Positions 1-5,213 of a DNA stretch of 10,042 bases are shown piece after piece. The notes under the pieces are model-generated. The model did not search any database, was not told where the DNA came from, and saw only the letters and a program-made list of their open reading frames with translations. The DNA is from Oscillospiraceae bacterium (GTDB lineage: Bacteria > Bacillota > Clostridia > Oscillospirales > Oscillospiraceae), in assembly GCA_017480395.1 (NCBI GenBank), contig JAFVAS010000318.1, forward strand, positions 1-10,042, given 5' to 3'. Positions within the stretch are counted from its first letter, which is position 1; each line of letters opens with the position of its first letter. The position numbers and the translations under genes are program-made.

Positions 1-111
1 AAACCCATACCGCTCCTTCAGCCCGTGGCACAGACCGCAGTAGGCGGCGTGATACGCCTGCCATTGTTCATCGGTCAGCGCCTCTTTATAGGGCAGAACG
101 TAACCAAACAT
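1..111 (-). CDS. DUF5685 family protein, N-terminal 37 residues (cut by window edge)
   Basis: Only the first 37 residues are present; the rest lies beyond base 1. The protein opens MFGYVLPYKEALTDEQW and continues to a Tyr-Cys-Gly-Leu-Cys-His motif with cysteines at residues 25 and 28. An MFGYV-x-P-x-K opening followed by YCGLC is what I remember of the DUF5685 family, uncharacterised Firmicute proteins of a few hundred residues; the paired cysteines suggest a metal or redox site. The ATG at 111-109 lies three bases after the cdaR stop (117-115) and has no Shine-Dalgarno of its own, so translation is probably coupled to cdaR. It occupies the place where glmM often follows cdaR in other Firmicutes. 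Family assignment rests on memory of the N-terminal motif; the function is unknown. Confidence 0.7.
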   Translation of the reverse strand, partial: MFGYVLPYKEALTDEQWQAYHAAYCGLCHGLKERYGF

Positions 112-114
112 CGC

Positions 115-1395
115 TTACGGTGTGGTGGGTGGTTCGGGCTCTTGGGGTGCCTCGGAGACCACGACCACAACAGTGTAGTCGCCAATGGCCCCCACATCGG
201 AGAAGCCCTTGACGTGAACCTTGGCGTTGAGGGTTCGGGTACCCGCGTCGGCGACGGTATAGCCCGAGAGATCGACGGTCAGATAGACATCGCTGTCCAT
301 CACAATGGACATGATCTCCGCCTTGCCCCGGATGCGCACCACGACGGACTGGGTGCTCAGCTCTCCGCTCAGGCCCTCCGGTACGTTTTCAAGCTGAATG
401 TCGGTAACCTCCACCGTCCGGGTGGTCAGGGTGTCCTTGACGGTGACAGTGACATCCGCCGTACTGGCACCGTTGTAGAGGTCGATGTCGTCAGGGGTTG
501 TGACCTCGAAGGTATAGGTGTCGGAGGTGATGACGTCCTCCAGGCTTATTGTGCCCAGATTGATGGATTCAATCTGCTCCAACGCCTCCACCGTGCCGGT
601 GACCATGACGGTCTGGGGACTGATGACCGCGTCCACGTCCTCCTCCGTCGCGCCTCCGCCGTCGAGCAGATTGACGGACAGCGGAATCTCTTTGGTCACC
701 TTGACCGAGAAGACGGTATAGGTACTGGTGATGTCGCAGGTGAACGCGGAGGCGTCCACAGGATTGCCGTCGGCGTCGCGCAGCTGAATGTCCAGCTCGC
801 CGGTCCAGGTGCTGCTCAGATCCTCGGCGTCCAGCACGACCACGGCGCTCACCACCTGATCCAGCAGGCTGCGCTCGCCGCTGAGGGTGATGGTGGAGTG
901 CTCAAACTGGAAGCTGCTGTCGTCGCAGATCGCCCCCTCCACGGCGGAGCCGATGAACTCGCCCTGGATGTCCAGGGTCTTGGAGGTCATCTGCACCACG
1001 GTGGCCCGGATGGACTCGATGCTGTAATCCGTCACCGTAACGTTCACGGTGGGGACATTGCTGGGGAAAATGACGCTGTATTCCAGGTTATACTCCCCCT
1101 CCTGGCTGATCTGGGAGGCGGCCTGGACGGAGATGACGATGTTGTTGCGATCCAACTGGGAGACGGAGGAACGCGGGCCCTCCAGCCGCAGCGTGACGGT
1201 GCGGTCGGACATCTCGGTGATCATCAGGCCCTCGTCCGCCAGCACATCCTCACCGTAGACGGTGACCGGGATGTTATAGATGGTCTTGGGCGTCTCCGGC
1301 GCGTAGACCACGTCCACATAAAGCCAGCAGGCGATGGCGCAGATGATGGAGATGACCATGTAAAAAATCTTGCTCTGGGTGATCTTATTCCACAT
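115..1395 (-). CDS. cdaR: CdaR (YbbR-domain) regulator of the diadenylate cyclase
   Basis: This 426-residue membrane-anchored extracytoplasmic protein is the partner and regulator of the c-di-AMP synthase CdaA. One hydrophobic helix spans roughly residues 8-30 after a short basic N-terminus, giving an N-in topology with the rest outside. It is followed by about four beta-rich YbbR repeats (near 38-122, 135-228, 236-320 and 327-414), visible as recurring patterns such as NIPVTVYGED, EIPLSVNLLD and VEVTDIQLENVPEGL. The protein ends in a proline- and acid-rich tail (EAPQEPEPPTTP). The start overlaps the end of cdaA by 11 bases, and AAAGGAGG at 1412-1405 sits 9 bases before the ATG. In other Firmicutes CdaR binds CdaA at the membrane and modulates its activity; the direction of the effect here cannot be read from sequence. 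Identification rests on the repeats and the gene pair. Confidence 0.93.
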   Translation of the reverse strand: MWNKITQSKIFYMVISIICAIACWLYVDVVYAPETPKTIYNIPVTVYGEDVLADEGLMITEMSDRTVTLRLEGPRSSVSQLDRNNIVISVQAASQISQEGEYNLEYSVIFPSNVPTVNVTVTDYSIESIRATVVQMTSKTLDIQGEFIGSAVEGAICDDSSFQFEHSTITLSGERSLLDQVVSAVVVLDAEDLSSTWTGELDIQLRDADGNPVDASAFTCDITSTYTVFSVKVTKEIPLSVNLLDGGGATEEDVDAVISPQTVMVTGTVEALEQIESINLGTISLEDVITSDTYTFEVTTPDDIDLYNGASTADVTVTVKDTLTTRTVEVTDIQLENVPEGLSGELSTQSVVVRIRGKAEIMSIVMDSDVYLTVDLSGYTVADAGTRTLNAKVHVKGFSDVGAIGDYTVVVVVSEAPQEPEPPTTP

Positions 1396-2260
1396 GCTCG
1401 TCCCCCTCCTTTCTGCGGCGAAGGAGTCCGCCCCATGTAAATCTCTTCTTCTCCTCCTGCGCTTCGGAGCCGATCAGCTCGTTGCGCAGCAGCCGCTCCA
1501 GGGTCTCCAGCGAGAGGTGGCGCTTGAGCATGCCATCCACTGCCACGGAGATGGCCCCCGTCTCCTCCGAGACAATGGCGACCACGGCATCGGAGTGCTC
1601 GCTGACGCCGATGCCCGCCCGGTGGCGGGTGCCCAGCTCCCGGCTGATGTTGTTGTTGCCCGTCAGAGGCAGGACGCAGCCCGCGCTGAGCAGACGCCCG
1701 CTGCGGACGATCACCGCGCCGTCGTGGAGCGGGGCCTTGGGCCAGAAGATGTTTTTCAGCAGCTCGCTGGAGATGTCCGCGTTGACCAGCGTGCCCGACT
1801 TGACACAGTCGTCCAGAATGGTGTCCCGCTCAAAGACCACCAGCGCGCCCACCCGATCCCGGGACATGGTGCCAAAGGCGTCAACGGTCTCGGTGATGGT
1901 GCGCTCCAGCTCGGTGACCTTGCTCTGCCGACCCAGCAGCCGGTCAAAGCCGCGACTGCCCACCTGCTCCAGCGCCCGGCGTATTTCGGGCTGGAACAGG
2001 ACAATGATGGCCAGGAAGCCGATCTCAATGGCCTTGCTCAGAATAAAGCTCAGAACATGGAGGTGGGCCTCGTAGGAGATCCAGAGGGCGGCCAGCAGCA
2101 GCAGCACACCGCGCAAAACCTGGCCGGTGCGTGACTTGCGCACCAGCAGCAGCAGACGGTAGATGGCATAGGCGATGATCGCCATGTCGATGACATCGGT
2201 TATTTTGATGGTTTGGATATATCCCAGACAGAGATTCGCATAGTGCGCGATCACAGACAT
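1385..2260 (-). CDS. cdaA: Diadenylate cyclase CdaA (c-di-AMP synthase)
   Basis: This enzyme condenses two ATP into cyclic di-AMP, the second messenger controlling potassium and osmolyte uptake and cell-wall homeostasis in Firmicutes. The 291 residues match the family's usual size. The N-terminal part has three hydrophobic segments (about 24-40, 47-63 and 68-90). The DAC domain follows, with the active-site motif PLHDGAVIV at residues 177-185 (Asp180-Gly181-Ala182) and the second ATP-binding motif GTRHRAGIGVSE at 210-221. A basic tail (KKRF...RRRKEG) ends the protein. The ATG at 2260 is chosen because CTCCTCC at 2266-2272 gives a strong Shine-Dalgarno 5-7 bases upstream. It is the first gene of its unit, with a good promoter in the 111-base gap behind it, and cdaR overlaps its end. 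All expected catalytic motifs are present, so it is probably active. Confidence 0.96.
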   Translation of the reverse strand: MSVIAHYANLCLGYIQTIKITDVIDMAIIAYAIYRLLLLVRKSRTGQVLRGVLLLLAALWISYEAHLHVLSFILSKAIEIGFLAIIVLFQPEIRRALEQVGSRGFDRLLGRQSKVTELERTITETVDAFGTMSRDRVGALVVFERDTILDDCVKSGTLVNADISSELLKNIFWPKAPLHDGAVIVRSGRLLSAGCVLPLTGNNNISRELGTRHRAGIGVSEHSDAVVAIVSEETGAISVAVDGMLKRHLSLETLERLLRNELIGSEAQEEKKRFTWGGLLRRRKEGDEHVE

Positions 2261-2298
2261 AGTCTCTCCTCCGTCCCCCTGCCGAACGCCAGAATCGG

Positions 2299-2369
2299 CC
2301 AGGGTAAAATCATAATATTACAATTTATTATATCGCATCTACCCTGGCAAGGCAAGCGATACCAGGGTA
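2299..2369. repeat. Three copies of an 8-base inverted motif around the cdaA promoter
   Basis: The motif CCAGGGTA occurs on the plus strand at 2299-2306 and 2362-2369, and as its complement TACCCTGG at 2340-2347. The middle copy lies between -35 and -10, one flank lies upstream of -35, and the other lies in the early leader. Adjacent copies form inverted pairs, with centres 22 and 41 bases apart. A second inverted pair, ATAATA/TATTAT, is nested between 2312 and 2331. The layout could be an operator for a dimeric regulator or, in RNA or DNA, alternative hairpins competing for the middle copy. No known regulator site is recognised. Confidence 0.6.
2327..2355 (-). promoter_or_regulatory. Sigma-A type promoter for cdaA-cdaR
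   Basis: On the minus strand, TTGCCT (2355-2350; four of six consensus bases) is separated by exactly 17 bases from a perfect TATAAT (2332-2327). The predicted start of transcription is near 2320, giving a leader of about 60 bases before the cdaA ATG. The region is sharply more AT-rich than the genes around it. A copy of the motif CCAGGGTA lies inside the spacer (see the repeat entry). Confidence 0.8.
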
Positions 2370-2371
2370 TT

Positions 2372-3502
2372 TTATGTTAATTTATTTGAAACAATGTCCC
2401 GGAGAATCCGGGAAAAGGCGGCGACCTCCGCCGGAGTGTTAAAGGCGGAAAAGCTGACCCGCACCGTGCCGGTCTCCAGCGTTCCCGCGCTGCGGTGCGC
2501 CGCTGGGGCGCAGTGCAGTCCAGCCCGCACAGCAACGCAGCGCCGGGCGAGCCGCTGAGCCAGCTCCTCACAGTCCCAGCCCTCGGCCCGAAACGAGAGC
2601 ACGCCGCATTGATTCGCGTGATCCGAGGCAAAAACCTCGACCCCCGGAATGTCCCCCAGGGCATCGGTCATCTGCCGCAGCAGCCTTGCCTCGTGGCGCT
2701 CCACCTGGTCTACGCCGACCCGATTCAGGTATCGCACCCCCTCCAGCAGCCCGGCAATGCCCGCCACGTTGTGGGTGCCCGCCTCCCCCCGGTCCGGCAG
2801 GAAATCCGGCATCTGCTGCATCCGCGACTCGCTGCCCGTGCCGCCGGTGAGCAGAGGATCGAGCGGCTGGAAACAGAACAGCACCCCAGTCCCCTGGGGC
2901 CCATACAACCCCTTGTGCCCCGGACAGGCCACAAAGGCGGCCCCCAGTTCGCTCAGATTCAGGGGGATGGCCCCTGCGGCCTGGGCGGCATCTACGATGA
3001 GCGGTGTGCCGAATTGATGGCACAGCGCACTGATCTGGGCCAACGGCAGCCGATAGCCAAACACGTTGGAGACTGCGGTGCAGACAGCCGCATCGACTCC
3101 GTCCCGCAAATGCCGCTCAAAGCTAGCCAGCGTGGCGTCGTCATCAAACAGCGGCGCTTCAGCGGTCAGCACCTCCACCTCCGGGATGGAGTAGAGGGTT
3201 CGGGTCACGGCGTTGTGCTCCCAGGCGGAGATCAGAACCCGGTCACCGGGGTGCACCAGCGTCCGGATGGCGAGGTTCAGCGCGTGGGTGGCGTTCAGCG
3301 TAAATACCACCCGCTCCGGATCGTCCACGCCGAAAAGCGTGCCCAACTCCGTGCGGCAGGAGAACATCACCTCCTCCGCCCTTCTCGCCGCCGCGTGTCC
3401 GCCTCGCCCGGGGCTGGCGCAGGTTTGGATCGCCCGGGCGACCGCCCGCGAAACCGCCCCCGGCTTTTGCAGGGTGGTGGCGGCGCTGTCCAGGTAAATC
3501 AT
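2372..3502 (-). CDS. Class V aminotransferase, cysteine desulfurase family (TIGR01977-like)
   Basis: This 376-residue PLP enzyme of the NifS/Csd type takes sulfur (or selenium) from cysteine (or selenocysteine) as an enzyme-bound persulfide or selenide, releasing alanine. The N-terminus MIYLDSAATTLQKP is the family signature. His96 (WEHNAV) stacks on PLP, Asp171 and Gln174 (VDAAQ) hold the pyridine ring, and Lys197 in CPGHKGLYGPQGTG is the Schiff-base lysine. Cys331 in RAGLHCAP is the sulfur-accepting cysteine, placed as in the SufS-like group. The frame is open to 3631, but the ATG at 3502 is preferred: it gives the canonical N-terminus, has GGGAGGT at 3515-3509, and overlaps the DUF3343 stop as ATGA. 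That pairing points to a dedicated sulfur or selenium carrier route rather than general Fe-S assembly, since no IscU or SufU gene is adjacent. The specific substrate is inferred. Confidence 0.87.
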   Translation of the reverse strand: MIYLDSAATTLQKPGAVSRAVARAIQTCASPGRGGHAAARRAEEVMFSCRTELGTLFGVDDPERVVFTLNATHALNLAIRTLVHPGDRVLISAWEHNAVTRTLYSIPEVEVLTAEAPLFDDDATLASFERHLRDGVDAAVCTAVSNVFGYRLPLAQISALCHQFGTPLIVDAAQAAGAIPLNLSELGAAFVACPGHKGLYGPQGTGVLFCFQPLDPLLTGGTGSESRMQQMPDFLPDRGEAGTHNVAGIAGLLEGVRYLNRVGVDQVERHEARLLRQMTDALGDIPGVEVFASDHANQCGVLSFRAEGWDCEELAQRLARRCVAVRAGLHCAPAAHRSAGTLETGTVRVSFSAFNTPAEVAAFSRILRDIVSNKLT

Positions 3503-3753
3503 AAGCTGACCTCCCGATAGCTTCCGTCCCCGGCTGTGATATAGATTTGCTCCGGGGCCAGCCCCACCCGCCGGAGCACCAGCAGCGCATTGTTCAGATT
3601 GCGCTGGGATATCTTTACGGAATGGCTGCACCCACGGCTGGAGACGCCCTTGGGCGAGCGCTGAATATAGGCGGAAATCCCCGCCCGCTCCAGGGCGGCG
3701 GCCGTCCGCTGCGCATAGGTCAGCGACCGGCAGACGATCAGATAATACACCAT
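3499..3753 (-). CDS. DUF3343 protein, putative sulfur/selenium carrier-like
   Basis: This small soluble protein of 84 residues opens MVYYLIVCRSLTYAQRTAAAL and has a ferredoxin-like strand-helix rhythm. Cys42 in the segment SPKGVSSRGCSHSVKIS matches the single conserved cysteine of the DUF3343 family, annotated as a putative Se/S carrier. An upstream in-frame ATG at 3783 exists, but the start at 3753 is preferred because AAGGAG (3766-3761) lies 7 bases before it and the family N-terminus begins there. Its stop overlaps the start of the desulfurase by 4 bases, so the two are translationally coupled. The simplest reading is that it accepts a persulfide or selenide from Cys331 of the desulfurase on Cys42 and passes it on. 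The downstream acceptor is not visible in this window. The family call is from memory of the pattern; the function is inferred. Confidence 0.8.
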   Translation of the reverse strand: MVYYLIVCRSLTYAQRTAAALERAGISAYIQRSPKGVSSRGCSHSVKISQRNLNNALLVLRRVGLAPEQIYITAGDGSYREVSL

Positions 3754-3783
3754 AGCAATGCTCCTTCTTGTTTCATACTCCAT

Positions 3784-3812
3784 GTTATGACAGGAATCGT
3801 GCTGGGTGTTAC
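3784..3812 (-). promoter_or_regulatory. Weak candidate promoter for the DUF3343-desulfurase unit
   Basis: On the minus strand, GTAACA (3812-3807) and CATAAC (3789-3784) are separated by 17 bases; each matches four of six consensus bases. It sits between the ispF terminator and the DUF3343 ribosome binding site, where a promoter is expected, but the match is poor. Nothing better was seen in this gap. Confidence 0.3.
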
Positions 3813-3818
3813 CCGATC

Positions 3819-3849
3819 AAAAAAGAACGCGCCGCGATTGCGGCGCATT
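3819..3849 (-). terminator. Rho-independent terminator after ispF
   Basis: On the minus strand, a GC-only 7-base stem (GCGCCGC, loop AATC, GCGGCGC) spans 3846-3829. It can be extended by three weaker pairs and is followed by GTTC and a run of six T (3824-3819). It lies about 15 bases after the ispF stop and separates ispDF from the DUF3343 unit. Confidence 0.92.
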
Positions 3850-3861
3850 CCAGTTCACGTT

Positions 3862-4350
3862 TTATCTTTTCTCAATCAGCGACACGGCGTGGGCGGCAAT
3901 TCCCTCTCCAGCGCCGGTGAAGCCCAGCTTTTCCTCGGTGGTGGCCTTCAGGTTGATCTGATCCGGGTCGATCTCCAGCACCCGGGCGATCTGCTCCCGC
4001 ATGGCGGGGATATAGGGCGAGAGCTTGGGGCGCTGGGCGATGATGGTGCCGTCCAGGTTGACCACCTGATAGCCCTTCTCCCGCAGCATGTCCCGAACGC
4101 GCTCCAGCAGCACGAGGCTGGAGATGCCCTCCGTCTCCGGGTCGTCGTCGGGAAAGGCGTGGCCGATGTCCCACAGCCCCGCAGCCCCCAGGAGGGAATC
4201 CATGATGGCGTGGACGATGACGTCGGCGTCGGAGTGGCCCAGCAATCCCTTTTCATAGGGGATCTGGACGCCGCCGAGAATGAGGGCGCGTCCCTCCGTC
4301 AGCCGATGCACGTCATAGCCGTGCCCGACCCTCAGTCCAGTGTACGGCAT
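3862..4350 (-). CDS. ispF: 2-C-methyl-D-erythritol 2,4-cyclodiphosphate synthase
   Basis: This enzyme closes CDP-methylerythritol 2-phosphate to the cyclic diphosphate with release of CMP, the fifth step of the MEP isoprenoid pathway. At 162 residues it is the usual size of the trimeric enzyme. The metal ligands Asp13 and His15 (GYDVHR) and His47 (DVIVHAIMD) are present. So are the GHSDADV segment (38-44), DIGHAFPDDDP (61-71) and the signature ATTEEKLGFTG (136-146). The ATG at 4350 lies 19 bases inside ispD, with a GGAGG about 10 bases upstream within ispD, so translation is coupled. No start much closer to GLRVGHGYDVH exists. IspD makes the precursor one step earlier, with the IspE kinase (not in this window) between. 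A strong terminator follows. Confidence 0.97.
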   Translation of the reverse strand: MPYTGLRVGHGYDVHRLTEGRALILGGVQIPYEKGLLGHSDADVIVHAIMDSLLGAAGLWDIGHAFPDDDPETEGISSLVLLERVRDMLREKGYQVVNLDGTIIAQRPKLSPYIPAMREQIARVLEIDPDQINLKATTEEKLGFTGAGEGIAAHAVSLIEKR

Positions 4351-5051
4351 GCCAGGATCGCCTCCCCCATCAGCAGGTCAAACTGCGTTGTGATTTTGAT
4401 ATTTTCCACGCTGCCCTGGGTGAGCACCACCTTTTTCCCCAGCTGCTCCACCGCGGAGCAGTCGTCGGTCAGGGGCAGCCCTTTTTCGATGCAATGGTAC
4501 AGCGCGCCGCGGATCAGATCGGCGTCAAAGACCTGGGGCGTCTGCACCGCGAAGAGGGTGCTCCGATCGGGTGTGCCGGTCACAATGCCGTCCTGCGCCG
4601 TCTTGACGGTATCCGTCACCGGGATGGCCGGGGCGGCGGCGTTGGTTTTGGCGTCGGTTTCAATGACCTCCTGCAGCACGGCCTGATCGACAAAGGGCCG
4701 GGCCCCGTCATGAATGGCGATGAGGTCGGCATCCTCGCTGACCTCCCGCAGGCCGTTCTGGACAGAGTGGCTCCGGTCTTCCCCGCCGATGACCAGCTTT
4801 TTGACCTTGGTAAAGCCTGATTGCCTGCAACTCGTCCCCACTGGGAGAATCAGATCCTCCCGGGTGACCACAATGATCTCGTCGATCAGGGAGCAGGCCT
4901 CCAGGGCGTCCAGGGTATGGGCGATCATGGGCCGCCCGGACAGCTCGGCCAGCACCTTGTCGATCCCCTGCATCCGCGTGGCGTTTCCGGCGGCCACCAC
5001 CACCGCCGCGCAGAAGGGGCGTTTGGGCTTGAATCTGGAAAAGAGGCTCAT
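4332..5051 (-). CDS. ispD: 2-C-methyl-D-erythritol 4-phosphate cytidylyltransferase
   Basis: This enzyme transfers CMP from CTP to methylerythritol 4-phosphate, the third step of the MEP pathway. The 239 residues form one Rossmann-like nucleotidyltransferase domain. Visible motifs are the CTP loop VVVAAGNATRMQGIDK at 17-32, with Arg26 and Lys32 as the expected catalytic bases, HDGARPF at 114-120, FAVQTPQVF at 167-175, TDDCSAVE at 195-202 and ENIKITT at 216-222. The GNATRMQGIDK form differs from the enterobacterial one but fits Firmicute homologues. A basic stretch of about twelve residues (SRFKPKRP) precedes the domain. The start at 5051 has only a modest GGGGAT at 5063-5058 upstream. It is first in its unit, with a promoter and an inverted repeat in the gap behind, and it overlaps ispF. 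Confidence 0.96.
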   Translation of the reverse strand: MSLFSRFKPKRPFCAAVVVAAGNATRMQGIDKVLAELSGRPMIAHTLDALEACSLIDEIIVVTREDLILPVGTSCRQSGFTKVKKLVIGGEDRSHSVQNGLREVSEDADLIAIHDGARPFVDQAVLQEVIETDAKTNAAAPAIPVTDTVKTAQDGIVTGTPDRSTLFAVQTPQVFDADLIRGALYHCIEKGLPLTDDCSAVEQLGKKVVLTQGSVENIKITTQFDLLMGEAILACRTLD

Positions 5052-5101
5052 GGAACCATCCCCGCTTTCTCTGTTTCTCTGGCATTGTATGCCGCAGGAG
5101 G

Positions 5102-5127
5102 GTGATATATTGATTGTATCATATCAC
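5102..5127. repeat. Inverted repeat over the ispD -10 and start site
   Basis: GTGATAT at 5102-5108 is mirrored by ATATCAC at 5121-5127, with 12 bases between. It covers the -10 hexamer and the predicted transcription start, a typical position for a repressor operator. It could also be a chance product of AT-rich promoter sequence. No regulator family is recognised from the half-site. Confidence 0.45.
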
Positions 5128-5146
5128 GACAGCGGCGAAAGAACAA
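5118..5146 (-). promoter_or_regulatory. Promoter for ispD-ispF with extended -10
   Basis: On the minus strand, TTGTTC (5146-5141) and TATGAT (5123-5118; five of six consensus bases) are separated by 17 bases. TGA directly before the -10 supplies the extended -10 TGn element, which can compensate for the weak -35. The expected start is near 5111, leaving about 60 bases of leader before ispD. Confidence 0.65.
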
Positions 5147-5160
5147 GATTTGGGCAAAGA

Positions 5161-5191
5161 AAAAGACCGGATCATAGCAATCCGGTCTTTT
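5161..5191. terminator. Bidirectional hairpin terminator after ispH-rpsA
   Basis: A perfect 12-base stem, AAAAGACCGGAT (5161-5172) and ATCCGGTCTTTT (5180-5191), encloses a 7-base loop. Reading on the minus strand, the stem ends in a T run, so it terminates block A about 22 bases after the S1 stop. The A-rich opposite arm gives a T run on the other strand as well, though no plus-strand gene converges here. Confidence 0.93.
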
Positions 5192-5213
5192 GTCCGTTTT
5201 GGGGATCGAGAAA

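Noticed and set aside
25..1440. Long open frame of 471 codons on the plus strand opposite cdaR and the cdaA end
   Set aside because: It is the complement of well-supported genes, is rich in Gly, Asp and His as expected for an antisense frame of GC-rich codons, and matches no family.
2340..2369. Hairpin TACCCTGG/CCAGGGTA as a terminator for the desulfurase gene
   Set aside because: On the minus strand it is followed by GATGCGATATAAT with no T run; the T-rich side faces the plus strand, where no gene needs terminating. The promoter occupies the same bases, so an operator-like role is more likely.
3503..3631. Longer desulfurase start adding 43 residues at the N-terminus
   Set aside because: The extension overlaps most of the DUF3343 gene, looks like out-of-frame translation, and precedes the canonical MIYLDSAATT start, which has its own Shine-Dalgarno.
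3754..3783. Upstream ATG for the DUF3343 gene at 3783
   Set aside because: The AAGGAG at 3766-3761 lies inside this extension and is correctly spaced for the ATG at 3753; the added ten residues do not resemble the family.
4971..5003. Unusual CTP loop in IspD (AAGNATRMQGIDK rather than AAGxGxRMG..PKQ)
   Set aside because: The catalytic Arg26 and Lys32 are kept and similar variants occur in Firmicute IspD proteins, so this is lineage variation rather than loss of function.
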